DNA of 32,589 bases from an uncultured Kiloniellales bacterium (GCA_947258885.1 CAMYKD010000096.1:1-32589); one strand, 5' to 3'; shown: positions 14,642 through 26,426, numbered from the stretch's first letter. Made by a program: numbers and translations. Notes: generated by a model from the letters alone, not told the origin.

Positions 14642-16974
14642 ATGGCGGAGCTTGTGACCCCAAGACCGGGCAGCGGTCAACCCGACAAGAGCGTAGGTAG
14701 GCTTGCGTGTCTGAGGGCATTGGAGAAGAAGGTGCTGTGGCTCGCCGCCTGGATGATCCATAACGCCAATCATTTGCGCGATAGTCGCGACGGCCTCAAG
14801 GTCGGCGGTCACCAGGCATCCTGCGCTTCCATGGTCACCCTGATGACCGCGCTCTATTTCGACGTCCTGCGTCCCGCGGACCGGGTCGCCGTCAAGCCGC
14901 ACGCGAGCCCGGTCTTTCATGCCATTCAGTACCTGTTCGGCAACCAGAGCCGCGAAAAGCTGGAGGGTTTCCGCGCCTTGGGCGGTGCCCAGTCCTACCC
15001 CTCCCGGACCAAGGACGTGGATGACGTGGACTTCTCGACCGGATCGGTCGGGCTGGGCGTCGCCATGACCAGCTTCGCAAGCTTGGTGCAGGACTATGTG
15101 CGGCTCAAGCGCTGGGCCCCCGAAGGCCTGGCAGAGGGCCGCATGGTGGCCCTGGTCGGCGACGCGGAACTCGACGAGGGAAACATCTACGAGGCCCTGC
15201 TCGAGGGTTGGAAACACGATCTGCGGAACACCTGGTGGATTATCGACTACAACCGCCAGAGCCTGGATGCCGTGGTCAGGGACCGCCTGTTCGGACAGAT
15301 CGACCAGTTGTTCCGGAACATGGGCTGGAACGTCGTTACCCTGAAGTACGGCAAGAAGCTCGAGTCCGCCTTCGAGCTGCCGGGCGGCGGGGCGCTGAGG
15401 CATTGGATCGATGACTGCCCGAATTCGCTCTACTCGGCGCTCACCTTTCAGGGCGGGGCCGCGTGGCGCCGGCAGCTCCTGGCCGACGTCGGCGATGCGG
15501 CCGGCATGAAAGAGTTGCTGGACGGGCACGACGAAGCCGCGTTGGCGGCCTTGATGACGAATCTGGCCGGCCACGACCTGGAGTCGGTTCTCGAGGCCTT
15601 TCACGGCACCCGGGGAACCTGGACCAGATGGCCGAGTTTCAGCGCCGCAACGAGATTCCGGAGGGTGCCGAATGGGAGCCCTTTGCGGGGCTTTCCGTGG
15701 CGCCCGACGAATTGAAGGCCTTCCTCGCCGAGCTCCCCTTTGCCGCGGCCGGACCGAGACGGCACAAGGCGCCGTGGGTGGCGGTGCCGGCGCGGCTACC
15801 CGCGCCGAGCGGCGAGCGGCTCTCCACCCAGGAGGGATTCGGCAAGATTCTGGCTGATATAGCGCGCGACGACAGCGAACTGGCCGAGCGAATCGTCACG
15901 ACCTCGCCGGATGTGACGGTCTCGACCAACCTCAGCGGATGGGTCAACCGGCGGGGCATCTTCGACCGGCACCCGCGGGCCGACACCTTCAAGGAGCAGA
16001 AGGTGGTCTCGGCCCAGCGCTGGGCCATGTCGCCGGACGGCCAGCACCTCGAACTCGGCATCGCCGAGAACAATCTGTTCATCCTGCTGGGCACTCTGGG
16101 CCTGTCGCACAGTCTGTTCGGGGTGCGCCTGCTGCCGGTCGGCACGCTTTACGACCCCTTCATCCAGCGCGGCCTCGACGCCCTCAACTACGCCTGCTAT
16201 CAGGATGCCCGTTTCATGCTGGCGGGGACGCCCTCGGGGATCACCCTGGCCCCCGAAGGCGGCGCCCACCAGTCGGTATCGACGCCGCTGATCGGCATTG
16301 CGCAGGATGGCCTCGCCTCCTTCGAGCCGGCCTTCGCCGACGAGCTGGCGGCCATCATGGCCTGGGCCTTCGACTACATGCAGCGCGACGGCAGCGGCCA
16401 CTCCGGGACCGATTGGCTGCGCGACAGGGAAGGCGGCTCGGTCTATCTGCGGCTATCGACTCGGCCCGTCACGCAACCCGGTCGCGACATGAATGCGGGG
16501 CTGGAGGAAGAGATCATCGCCGGGGGGTACTGGCTGAAGCCGCCCGGGCCCGGCGCCGAATTGGCGATCGTCTATACCGGCGCGGTGGCGCCCGAGGCCA
16601 TCGAAGCCCACGCCCAACTGCTCGAGGATATTCCGGGTGCGGGGCTGATGGCGGTGACGTCCGCCGACCGCTTGAACGCCGGCTGGCACGCGGCCGAGCG
16701 CGGCCGGCAGGCGGGGCACCGCTTGGCGCAATCTCAGGCTGAACGGTTGCTCTCACAGCTTGCGCCGGATGCCGGCTTGGTGACGCTGGTCGACGGCCAC
16801 CCCGGCGCCCTCGAGTGGCTGGGCTCGGTGCGGGGGCACAGGGTGCGGGCGCTGGGCGTTGAGCATTTCGGCCAGTCCGGCGATCTTCCCGACCTTTATC
16901 GCAAGTACCGGCTGGATGTGGAGGCGATCCTGAATGCGGCGGCGGCCGCTTGTCTCGGGCGTTACGGAACCTAG
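14642..16974 (+). pseudogene. Transketolase / homodimeric pyruvate dehydrogenase E1-type TPP enzyme, internal out-of-frame deletion
   Basis: The 5' frame (to 15715) encodes the TPP domain: VGGHQASCASMVTLMTALYF, KPHASPVFHAIQYLFG, and the TPP/Mg motif VGDAELDEGNIYEALLEGW with DYNRQSLD. The 3' frame encodes the pyrimidine-binding and C-terminal domains: LDQMAEFQRRNEIPEGAEWEPF, VTTSPDVTVSTNLSGWVNRRGIF, HLELGIAENNLFILLGTLGLS, PEGGAHQSVSTPLIG, to the TAG ending at 16974. Frames change between 15604 and 15616. At that place the family normally has about 25-30 residues including the conserved loop of the type FIAYTIKGFG-x-GHKDNHAG; this segment is absent. The gene therefore has lost a catalytic loop and the frame. 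Start ATG 14642 has GAGGGG upstream. Substrate of the intact enzyme is uncertain. Confidence 0.85.
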
Positions 16975-17008
16975 TCGAGAGGGACTATCGAGGGGGCAGC
17001 TGGGCCGC

Positions 17009-17037
17009 TTGTGGGCGCGCATGGGCCGTGCTATACA
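17009..17037 (+). promoter_or_regulatory. Sigma-70-type promoter for tRNA-Leu
   Basis: TTGTGG at 17009-17014 and TATACA at 17032-17037 are 17 bases apart, ending 20 bases before the tRNA. Confidence 0.65.
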
Positions 17038-17057
17038 CCGGCGCCTTGCGGGGCCGC

Positions 17058-17142
17058 GCGGGCGTGGCGGAACTGGCAGACGCGTCAGGTTTAGGTCCTG
17101 GTGAGGCAACTCGTGGGGGTTCGAGTCCCTCCGCCCGCACCA
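17058..17142 (+). tRNA. tRNA-Leu (TAG)
   Basis: The acceptor GCGGGCG (17058-17064) pairs with CGCCCGC (17132-17138). The anticodon loop in GTCAGGTTTAGGTCCTG gives anticodon TAG. The 85-base length comes from a long variable arm (GGTGAGGCAACTC region), typical of a class II leucine tRNA. Discriminator A and CCA are encoded at 17139-17142. Confidence 0.96.
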
Positions 17143-17239
17143 TCAGACCGCCGGGTCGGCGGACGGACGGCGATAGGCCCCTGCGGCGTATGGAAATCCG
17201 TGGACAGCAAGCAAGTTATCGGGAGAGGCCGATTCGGCC

Positions 17240-18579
17240 ATGCAGGTGACGGAAACACAGACTGACGGCCTGAAGCACGAGTACAAGGTCGTCATTGCGG
17301 CGAGCGACATTGCGGAAAAAATGGCGCATCGCCTTCAGGAAATCGGCCAGCAGGTGCGTCTGCCGGGGTTCAGGCCCGGCAAGGTGCCGGTCAACATTCT
17401 CAAGCAGCGGTTCGGCTCTTCGGTCATGGGCGAGGTTCTGGAGCGGGCGGTTACCGACAGCTCGAACCAGGCGCTCACCGAGCGCGGCCTGCGGCCTGCG
17501 CTGCAGCCGAAGATCGAGATCGTCTCCTTCGACGAGGGCAAGGATCTCGAGTACACCATGGCGCTCGAGGTCCTGCCCGACATCAAGGTGATGGACTTTG
17601 CCCAGATCGAACTCGAGGGTCTGACCGTCGAGGTGCCGGATCAAGAGGTCCAGGCCGTGCTGGAGCGCTTAGCCGGCAGCCACAAGAGGACCCAGGCGCT
17701 TTCGAAGAAGCGCAAGGCCCGATCGGACGATGTCCTGGTGATCGATTTCCGGGGCTCCGTGGATGGTGAGGAGTTGCCGGGAATGGCTGGCGAGGGCCAC
17801 CACCTAGAACTGGGGTCGAATCGCTTCGTGGCCGGGTTCGAGGAGCAGTTGATCGGGATCGACGTGGGCGAGGAGCGCGAGATTACGGTGACCTTCCCCG
17901 AGGCCTATGTGAACGACAAGCTCGCCGGGAAAGACGCCGTGTTCCAGGTCAAGGTCCACGACATCCTGGAAACCGTCCCCATGGAGATGCGCGCGCGCGG
18001 CTGAAGCGCGCGCTTCTCGACCAACTGGCCGATGGGCACCAATTCCCGGTCCCCGCCGGCATGGTCGACGAGGAATTCGACGTGATCTGGAAGCAGCTCA
18101 AGGAAGATCACGAGCAAGGCCGGATCGATCCCGAGGACGAGGACAAGGACGATGAGGTTCTGAGAGCCGAGTACCGGGCCATCGCCGAGCGGCGCGTGCG
18201 GCTCGGCCTGTTGCTTTCGGAAGTTGGCCGCCAGAACGGCATAGACGTCACCCAGGACGAGGCGAACCGTGCTTTGATGCAGGAAGCCCAGCGGCATCAG
18301 GGTCACGAGCGCGAGGTCTTCGATTTCTACCAGAAATCGCCCGAGGCGATGGCCAAACTTCGGGCGCCGATCTTCGAGGACAAGGTGATAGACTTCATCG
18401 CCGCCCTGGCGAAGGTCACGGAGCGTAAGGTCACGCCGCAGGAATTACAGAACGAGGACAGCGCGCCCGAGCCGGTGGCCGCGTCCAAGAAGAAGAAAAC
18501 GGCGGCCAAGTCCGCCGCCAAGAAGACCAAGACCACGAAGGGCAAGACCGCGGCCACGAAGGCGGGGAAGGAGTCGTGA
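17240..18579 (+). pseudogene. tig: Trigger factor, internal out-of-frame deletion
   Basis: The 5' frame (17240-18004) encodes the ribosome-binding domain with the GFRPGKVP signature at residues 43-50 and the FKBP-like PPIase domain (DDVLVIDFRGSVDGEELPG to AVFQVKVHDILETVPME), then stops at TGA 18002-18004. The C-terminal chaperone arms continue in another frame from about 17998: RLKRALLDQLADGHQFPVPAGMVDEEFDVIWKQL and on to a Lys/Ala-rich tail ending at 18579. Between VPME and RLKRALLDQL family members normally have about 30 residues; these are missing, with loss of frame. Trigger factor is a ribosome-tethered folding chaperone and not essential in most bacteria. The position directly before clpP-clpX is the classic order. 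Confidence 0.9.
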
Positions 18580-18621
18580 CCGGCCGGCCGAGACCCAATC
18601 TGGAAGGATGTAACGATACAC

Positions 18622-19275
18622 ATGAGTGATCCACGCGACCTCGCGATGAATGCGCTTGTACCCATGGTGGTTGAGCAGACCAATCGTGGCGAGAGGGCCT
18701 ATGACATATACTCCCGCCTGCTCAAGGAAAGGATAATTTTCCTTACAGGCCCTATAAACGACATGGTGGCGAGCTTGATATGTGCCCAGCTGTTGTTTTT
18801 GGAATCGGAGAATCCCAAGAAAGATATCGCCTTCTACATCAATTCTCCGGGAGGCATCGTCTCCGCCGGGCTGGCGATATACGACACTATGCAGTACATC
18901 CGTCCCGACGTCTCGACGGTTTGCATCGGTCAAGCCGCTTCGGCCGGCTCGCTTCTGTTGATGGCGGGCGCAAAAGACAAGCGCCATGCCCTGCCCAATG
19001 CAAAGATCATGGTACACCAACCCTCGGGTGGATTTCAGGGCCAGGCAACCGATATAGAGATTCACGCCAGAGAGATCCTGGCGACTCGAGGCCGGCTCAA
19101 CGAGATCTACGCCCGGCACTGTGGCCAGGCGCTCACGGCCATTGAAGACGCCATGGAGCGAGACAAGTTCATGAATCCGGAAGAGGCCATGGAGTTCGGC
19201 CTGATCGACAGCGTGGTCGAGCGCCACGAAATCGCGGGCGAAGAGGGGAAGGACGATAAGGCCGGCCTGGACTAG
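18622..19275 (+). CDS. clpP: ATP-dependent Clp protease proteolytic subunit
   Basis: The 217-residue protein is the serine peptidase ring of the ClpXP/ClpAP machines. The catalytic triad is visible: Ser107 in [12 protein letters not shown], His132 in [10 protein letters not shown] and Asp181 in [20 protein letters not shown] (71-78) is the oxyanion-loop signature. The N-terminus [41 protein letters not shown] includes the axial loop and the usual short propeptide. Upstream AAGGA lies 13 bases before the ATG. The gene follows tig after 42 bases and precedes clpX by 224 bases. Confidence 0.97.
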   Translation: MSDPRDLAMNALVPMVVEQTNRGERAYDIYSRLLKERIIFLTGPINDMVASLICAQLLFLESENPKKDIAFYINSPGGIVSAGLAIYDTMQYIRPDVSTVCIGQAASAGSLLLMAGAKDKRHALPNAKIMVHQPSGGFQGQATDIEIHAREILATRGRLNEIYARHCGQALTAIEDAMERDKFMNPEEAMEFGLIDSVVERHEIAGEEGKDDKAGLD

Positions 19276-19499
19276 CGCAGACGTTTAGGAATATGTTCTG
19301 ACATGACCTGCGCGTTAAGGAATTGTAGAGCGCTATGGGCTAGGCTCACTATGTATGGAGGTCATACGGCCAGGGTCGTGGCGGCCCGACGCCCCCCGGG
19401 AGCGGTACCACACAGTACAAGATTTTTTTGTCGTTGTGTGCCGGTGGCGCGTTTGTCTAACATAGCCGCGTCGAACCCCGTGGCTCGAGACGTGAGAGC
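19276..19499. other. clpP-clpX intergenic region
   Basis: This 224-base gap is unusually long for these co-working genes and holds weak inverted repeats (ATGACCT near 19303 and AGGTCAT near 19362, and CACACA/TGTGTG arms around 19409-19442 enclosing a T7 run). It probably carries the clpX promoter, but no hexamer pair is convincing. Confidence 0.35.
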
Positions 19500-20768
19500 A
19501 TGACAAAATCGAGCAGCAGTGACGCCAAGAATACTCTTTACTGCTCTTTTTGCGGTAAGAGCCAGCATGAGGTGCGCAAGCTCATCGCTGGGCCGACTGT
19601 GTTCATCTGCGATGAATGCGTCGAGCTGTGCATGGACATCATCCGCGAGGAGCACAAGACCACGCTGGTCAAATCTCGCGACGGCGTGCCCACCCCGCGC
19701 GACATCTGCAATGTCCTGGACGACTATGTAATCGGCCAGGATCACGCAAAGCGGGTGTTGTCGGTCGCGGTTCACAATCATTACAAGCGATTGGCTCATG
19801 GCTCCAAGAACGATGACGTGGAGCTTGCCAAGTCCAACATCCTGCTGGTCGGTCCGACCGGCTGCGGCAAGACGCTGTTGGCCCAGACGCTCGCACGCAT
19901 CTTGGACGTGCCATTTACCATGGCCGATGCCACGACGCTCACCGAAGCGGGCTATGTCGGCGAGGATGTCGAGAACATCATTCTGAAGCTGTTGCAGGCC
20001 GCCGACTACAATGTGGAGCGGGCCCAGCGCGGCATCGTCTATATCGACGAAGTCGACAAGATCAGCCGTAAGTCGGACAACCCGTCCATCACCAGGGACG
20101 TGTCCGGCGAGGGAGTTCAGCAGGCCCTTCTAAAGATCATGGAAGGCACCGTGGCTTCGGTGCCGCCCCAAGGCGGACGCAAGCACCCGCAGCAGGAGTT
20201 CCTGCAGGTCGACACGACGAATATCCTGTTCATCTGCGGCGGCGCGTTCTCGGGGCTCGAGAAGATCATTACCCAGCGCGACAAGGGGTCGTCGATCGGC
20301 TTCGGCGCGGAGGTGCATGCGCCCGACGAGCGCCTGACCGGTCAGATCCTCAAGGACGTGGAGCCCGAGGATCTGCTGAAGTTCGGCCTGATCCCGGAAT
20401 TCGTCGGCCGGCTGCCCGTGGTGGCCACCCTGGAGGACCTAGACGAGGCGGCGCTGGTCGAAATCCTGACCAAGCCGAAAAACGCCTTGGTCAAACAGTA
20501 CGAGCGCCTGTTCGAGATGGAAGACGTCGCGCTGCAGTTCACCGACGACGCTCTCAAGGCAATCGCCCGCAAGGCCGTTATCCGCAAGACCGGCGCGCGC
20601 GGCCTGCGCTCGATCATGGAGAGTATCCTGCTCGAGCCGATGTTCGACCTCCCGGGTCTCGAGGGTGTCGAGGAGATCGTCATCAATCGCGACGTGGTGG
20701 AGGAAGGGCGTGGCCAGCCGCTCTATATCTATACCGACCGCCGCGAGGACCTGGGCAGCAGCGCCTGA
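19500..20768 (+). CDS. clpX: ATP-dependent Clp protease ATP-binding subunit ClpX
   Basis: The 422-residue AAA+ unfoldase feeds substrates to ClpP; in alphaproteobacteria ClpXP also degrades CtrA during the cell cycle. The N-terminal zinc domain has Cys15, Cys18, Cys37 and Cys40 ([18 protein letters not shown]). Walker A is GPTGCGKT (118-125), the pore loop is GYVGEDVE (151-158), and Walker B is [10 protein letters not shown] (179-188). The ClpP-docking IGF loop (SSIGFGAEV, about 263-271) is present, with a sensor-2 region [11 protein letters not shown] near the C-terminus. Length and all motifs are intact. The ribosome-binding site is weak (GAGA). Confidence 0.98.
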   Translation: MTKSSSSDAKNTLYCSFCGKSQHEVRKLIAGPTVFICDECVELCMDIIREEHKTTLVKSRDGVPTPRDICNVLDDYVIGQDHAKRVLSVAVHNHYKRLAHGSKNDDVELAKSNILLVGPTGCGKTLLAQTLARILDVPFTMADATTLTEAGYVGEDVENIILKLLQAADYNVERAQRGIVYIDEVDKISRKSDNPSITRDVSGEGVQQALLKIMEGTVASVPPQGGRKHPQQEFLQVDTTNILFICGGAFSGLEKIITQRDKGSSIGFGAEVHAPDERLTGQILKDVEPEDLLKFGLIPEFVGRLPVVATLEDLDEAALVEILTKPKNALVKQYERLFEMEDVALQFTDDALKAIARKAVIRKTGARGLRSIMESILLEPMFDLPGLEGVEEIVINRDVVEEGRGQPLYIYTDRREDLGSSA

Positions 20769-20910
20769 CGCTCTGGCAGGGGTTCGGCACGTCGCCCTTG
20801 AACTGGCCGATCCTATCCACAATGTTCTACGCGAGGGGCGGGACACGTGCTAAACAGTGTCCAGGCTCCCGAACGACGCAACGCATTACGCCCAACGGCT
20901 TAGAGGACTC

Positions 20911-23319
<2,409 letters not shown>

Positions 23320-23400
23320 TCACGCGCCGGGCTTGCCTTCGACGATGCTCGATTCCTTCTCTCCCGGGCCGCAAATGCCCTGCAAACGTGCGTTCGCGCA

Positions 23401-23430
23401 TTGACGCGGGGCGCGCGCGCGATCTAAACT
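23401..23430 (+). promoter_or_regulatory. Sigma-70-type promoter for hup
   Basis: TTGACG at 23401-23406 is followed by TAAACT at 23425-23430 (18-base spacer) or TCTAAA at 23423-23428 (16-base spacer), about 70 bases before the hup start codon. Confidence 0.6.
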
Positions 23431-23499
23431 TCCGGCCTCCTCACACTGGGCAGTCCCGTTCGTTTACTTAATTCCTGTGTCTCTCAAGGGGGGATCAAC

Positions 23500-23772
23500 G
23501 TGAACAAGAACGATCTCGTAGCCGCTATTGCCGGCAGTACTGGACTTTCAAAATCCGACAGTGCCAAGGCCGTCGACAGCGTGTTCGATTCGATCGCCGA
23601 TGCCTTGAAATCGGGCCAGGAAGTACGCATCGTCGGATTCGGCAGCTTCAACGTCACGCGTCGCAAACAGTCGCAGGGCCGCAATCCCAGGACTGGCGAG
23701 CCCATTACGATACCGGCATCGAATCAGCCCAAGTTCAAGGCTGGCAAAGGATTGAAGGACGCCGTAAACTAG
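23500..23772 (+). CDS. hup: HU family DNA-binding protein
   Basis: The 90-residue protein MNKNDLVAAIAGSTGLSKSDSAKAVDSVFDSIADALKSGQEVRIVGFGSFNVTRRKQSQGRNPRTGEPITIPASNQPKFKAGKGLKDAVN is full length and shows the HU signature GFGSF-N-V-x-R-R and the DNA-intercalating arm GRNPRTGEPITIPA. HU dimers bend and compact DNA. Translation begins at GTG (23500) behind AAGGGGGG, a strong ribosome-binding site. It has its own promoter and a terminator directly after it, so it is expressed apart from lon. Confidence 0.97.
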   Translation: MNKNDLVAAIAGSTGLSKSDSAKAVDSVFDSIADALKSGQEVRIVGFGSFNVTRRKQSQGRNPRTGEPITIPASNQPKFKAGKGLKDAVN

Positions 23773-23800
23773 GTCTTGCGGCATGTACCGCTGAGGAGCC

Positions 23801-23838
23801 CGGCCGCCAAGAAAAACCGAGGCGGCCGAATTCTTTTT
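23801..23838 (+). terminator. Rho-independent terminator of hup
   Basis: CGGCCGCC (23801-23808) pairs with GGCGGCCG (23821-23828) across a 12-base A-rich loop, followed by AATTCTTTTT. It lies 28 bases after the hup stop. Confidence 0.78.
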
Positions 23839-23920
23839 GCAGCTGGAGGTGGGAAACCGAGCCGGACCCGGGACGCCCGCGAGGTGCGTCCGGTTGGACC
23901 GGAATCACGGCCCACGTGCA

Positions 23921-23996
23921 GGGCGGTTAGCTCAGTTGGTAGAGCACCTCGTTTACACCGAGGGGGTCGGCGGTTCGAGCCCGTCACCGCCCACCA
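23921..23996 (+). tRNA. tRNA-Val (TAC)
   Basis: The acceptor GGGCGGT (23921-23927) pairs with ACCGCCC (23986-23992). The anticodon stem-loop CCTCG-TTTACAC-CGAGG gives TAC. The T-arm CGGTTCGAGCCCG is normal. Discriminator A and CCA are encoded. Its place between hup and the nuo region is a familiar alphaproteobacterial arrangement. Confidence 0.97.
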
Positions 23997-24270
23997 GTCA
24001 AGCCATCGATGATCGCGGATCGGATCGGAGCCGGAAAACGGCGATCAGGCCGGCGGGCGATGGCGCGTTCGGGTTTGCAGCAGGAACAATGATCGAACCG
24101 GCGTCTTGCCGGCGGTCCGGACCGGTATCAGAGATCATTGATATCGGCAGGCTTACTCCGGGAAATCGCTGTCAAGCCGCCACAGAGATCATCTCGATTC
24201 ATTATTAATCTTTTTGGAGTATCGTGAGCTCCAAGATCGCCCCGGAAATTGGCGCCTGGAAGGAGCGGCG
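23997..24270. other. Gap between tRNA-Val and the receiver-PilZ gene
   Basis: I see no gene, RNA or clear promoter here. An AT-rich patch (TTCATTATTAATCTTTTTGG, 24200-24219) precedes the downstream gene and contains one TTAA half-site but no full CtrA box. Confidence 0.4.
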
Positions 24271-24936
24271 ATGCGGGTTCTTTGTGTCGAGGACGATGTG
24301 ACGATGGCCAAGAATGTGGAGCTGATGTGCCACATGGCGGGGCACAGCTGCGACACGACCGGGCTGGGCGAGCAGGCGATTATGCTCGGCAAGACCAATG
24401 AATACGACATCATCGTCCTGGACATCATGTTGCCGGACATAGACGGCTATCAGGTCATAGGACGATTGCGGGCGGCGGGCGTGCAAACTCCGTTCCTGAT
24501 TCAATCTGGACTTGTGGATCGGGGCAACGAACTCGGAGAGGACGTGTTCCGGGGCAACGAGCACTTGGTCAAACCCTATACCAAGAACGAACTCATCGAC
24601 CGTATGCAGGCGGTCATCACCAGCCTGGAGAGCAAGCCCGCGGCGGTTCTGGACGATGACCTGAACGTCGCGGAGCCCCCCAGGCACGATGGCGTCGAGC
24701 GCAGGCAGCATCAGCGATTCGCCACGCTCAAGACCGGTGAAATAACCTACAAGAACGGAAAATCTCCAATCTCCTGCATTATCTTGAATCTTTCCTACGG
24801 CGGGGCGGAAATCAGGTTCTTGGATGCCGAATTCGACTGCCCGCCGGACTTTGCCCTGAAACTCCAAGCCGGACCGATCCAGAACTGCGAAGTCCGCTGG
24901 CGGCGTGGGGATAGGGTCGGTGTGCAGTTCGTCTGA
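24271..24936 (+). CDS. CtrA-like receiver domain fused to a PilZ domain
   Basis: This 221-residue, two-domain protein has a receiver at residues 1-118, MRVLCVEDDVTMAKNVELM, with acidic pocket Glu7-Asp8-Asp9, phospho-acceptor Asp51 in YDIIVLDIMLPDIDGYQV and Lys101 in HLVKPYTKNELIDRM. The wording (GLGEQAIMLGKTNEYDII, KPYTKNELI) closely parallels CtrA receivers, whose acceptor is also Asp51. A PilZ domain replaces the DNA-binding output at about 144-221, with RQHQR (145-149) and NLSYGG (173-178), the two c-di-GMP-contact motifs RxxxR and N/DxSxxG. The protein thus probably joins phosphorelay and c-di-GMP input; it lacks any DNA-binding part. The ATG at 24271 has AAGGAG five bases upstream, so the longer frame from 24214 is rejected. 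Its kinase is not in the window. Confidence 0.88.
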   Translation: MRVLCVEDDVTMAKNVELMCHMAGHSCDTTGLGEQAIMLGKTNEYDIIVLDIMLPDIDGYQVIGRLRAAGVQTPFLIQSGLVDRGNELGEDVFRGNEHLVKPYTKNELIDRMQAVITSLESKPAAVLDDDLNVAEPPRHDGVERRQHQRFATLKTGEITYKNGKSPISCIILNLSYGGAEIRFLDAEFDCPPDFALKLQAGPIQNCEVRWRRGDRVGVQFV

Positions 24937-25188
24937 CCATGGGTGGTGGCCAAGGTGCCACAGCGCCCTGCGGCGGTGTAGATAAGACCGGTTTCCCCGA
25001 AACTCCCTGCAAAACCCGGCGAATATGCCGGCTGCCGAAGGATTCCGGCCGGCTCCGGGCACTTCCGCGAATGAGATTCCCTTGAAAGTAGTGTCACTGT
25101 GACGGCCGTCACTTCGGTTGGCGCCCGGATTGGCCATTTGGAGTTGAGAACAGGCGGACGATACCGCTCACCTTCAAGAGGCCAGATC
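24937..25188. other. Gap with three GTCAC/GTGAC pentamers
   Basis: The 252-base gap has no gene. At 25093-25112 it reads GTCAC-T-GTGAC-GGCC-GTCAC, an 11-bp dyad plus a third pentamer, about 80 bases before the next start codon: a plausible operator of unknown regulator. Confidence 0.4.
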
Positions 25189-25554
25189 ATGACAACAGGA
25201 GCAGATGACCCGGAGGAGACCGGGGCCCGGACGGAACCGCCCTCGGAGTTCGAGCCAGCCTCTTGGCTGGCCTGGGCCGAGCGTTGCGGTTATCGCATCT
25301 ATCTCTCCGGTGCCGCGAAAAAGGGCCCGTTTCGCATCGTCACCGAGCCTCCCCAGGGCCCGAGGGCGGCCGAAGACGTGGCCCTGTGGCATGCTTTCCA
25401 GGGGAGCCCGAAGCAAAGCAAGGTCAACCGGGCAGTCTTGATCGCATATCTCGTCAGGACGAATCGTTTCGGGCGGACCGGTTCCGACACCCCGCACGCG
25501 CCGAGGTCCAAGCCTTGTCGCTCAATCCAGAGGCGTCACATTCGACAAAATTGA
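25189..25554 (+). CDS. Hypothetical protein (121 residues)
   Basis: The ATG at 25189 has AAGAGG seven bases upstream; the open frame extends further up but without better start signals. The product, MTTGADDPEETGARTEPPSEFEPASWLAWAERCGYRIYLSGAAKKGPFRIVTEPPQGPRAAEDVALWHAFQG and on, has an acidic disordered N-terminus, a small predicted alpha/beta core (ASWLAWAERCGYRIYL, VNRAVLIAYLVRTN) and a basic disordered tail. No signal peptide or membrane segment is seen. I do not recognise the family. It converges with the PAS gene. Confidence 0.55.
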   Translation: MTTGADDPEETGARTEPPSEFEPASWLAWAERCGYRIYLSGAAKKGPFRIVTEPPQGPRAAEDVALWHAFQGSPKQSKVNRAVLIAYLVRTNRFGRTGSDTPHAPRSKPCRSIQRRHIRQN

Positions 25555-25783
25555 ACGCACGAAGGCGCCCCTGCCGCGGTTGATCTTCAAGATCGCGGCA
25601 ACCGCTGTCGGGCCGGATTGGAATGCCTTGCCCGAACTTGCTGATTCGTCAGAGTTTTGGTGCCTATACCAAAGGTCATTATCTATGACCATTAGTATTA
25701 CCTGGCCGAGGCATCCGGGACAGAGGTCAACAGGCGACCGGTTCCCGCCGGCCGAGGGCACCGGGTAGGACCACGTCGGGCCG
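25555..25783. other. Gap between convergent genes
   Basis: These 229 bases lie between two converging genes. No clear terminator hairpin or small gene was recognised. Confidence 0.35.
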
Positions 25784-26266
25784 TCAGGCGCTTGGTTGGC
25801 CTTCTGCTGGCAGCACCTTGCAGCGGGCGCCGCCGACCAGAAGACCGACCGTGCCCCGACCGTCGGTCAGCGGCAGCAGGATGCTTCGATAGAGGTTGGC
25901 CCGGCCAAGATGGTCCCTGAACTCGCCACCATCGACGATCGGGTACCTCACCTTCAACACCTCCGCCACCAGGTGCAAGGCCCTGCCCAGAAGGGTATCC
26001 ACCGGAATGTCCGATACCACGAGACCCACGGTGGTCAGGCCGGAATCGGCCGCGATCATGTCGCCGACGTGAACGAAGGTCGCCTTGTCCGGATTGGGGG
26101 CCGGCACGATGGTGAAGCAATGCGGCCAGAGGTCGGCGACTGCGTCCGGGTCGAAGCGCTCGATCGGCGCATGCGATTCCGTGCCTCGCAGATCCTGCCA
26201 GTACGCCATCAGGCGCATATTGAGCCTGCGCTCGCTCACGCGCGGGTGATGATCCGCCGTCTCCAT
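25784..26266 (-). CDS. PAS domain-containing protein (PAS_5 type)
   Basis: The 160-residue single-domain protein METADHHPRVSERRLNMRLMAYWQDLRGTESHAPIERFDPDAVADLWPHCFTIVP matches the pattern of the alphaproteobacterial PAS_5 family (PF07310), in which a Y-W-x2-L-R-G-x-R/E-x3-P start is followed by D-P-x2-I/V-x2-L-x-P. Later strands FVHVGDMIAAD and SILLPLTDGRGTVGLLVGGARC complete the PAS core. Members lack output domains; roles are mostly unknown. A TTG start five codons upstream is possible, but ATG at 26266 is preferred; neither has a good ribosome-binding site. It is divergent from tRNA-Asp. Confidence 0.8.
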   Translation of the reverse strand: METADHHPRVSERRLNMRLMAYWQDLRGTESHAPIERFDPDAVADLWPHCFTIVPAPNPDKATFVHVGDMIAADSGLTTVGLVVSDIPVDTLLGRALHLVAEVLKVRYPIVDGGEFRDHLGRANLYRSILLPLTDGRGTVGLLVGGARCKVLPAEGQPSA

Positions 26267-26397
26267 TACGATTCTGCCCAAATATCCATGCTAAGCGGTT
26301 TCCGCTGCGGGGTGCGCGGGTCATACCTACATTATTTCCCACTTCACGCCTAGCCGGCTATGGGCTTTCCTTGCCTCGGGCTGCCGTCGTGGCCGGG

Positions 26398-26426
26398 TTG
26401 ACACCCCTCGGGGGGTGGAGTACATC
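26398..26426 (+). promoter_or_regulatory. Sigma-70-type promoter for tRNA-Asp
   Basis: TTGACA at 26398-26403 and TACATC at 26421-26426 have a 17-base spacer. The spacer itself is a C/G palindrome (CACCCC/GGGGTG). A perfect 14-bp palindrome GCCCACGCGTGGGC follows at 26433-26446, just before the tRNA. Confidence 0.65.

Noticed and set aside
20813-20821. CTATCCACA resembling a DnaA box upstream of lon
   Set aside because: A single site with one mismatch and no cluster or origin genes; expected by chance.
20797-20825. Heat-shock (RpoH) promoter before lon starting with CTTGAA
   Set aside because: No -10 element of the RpoH type at proper spacing was convincing.
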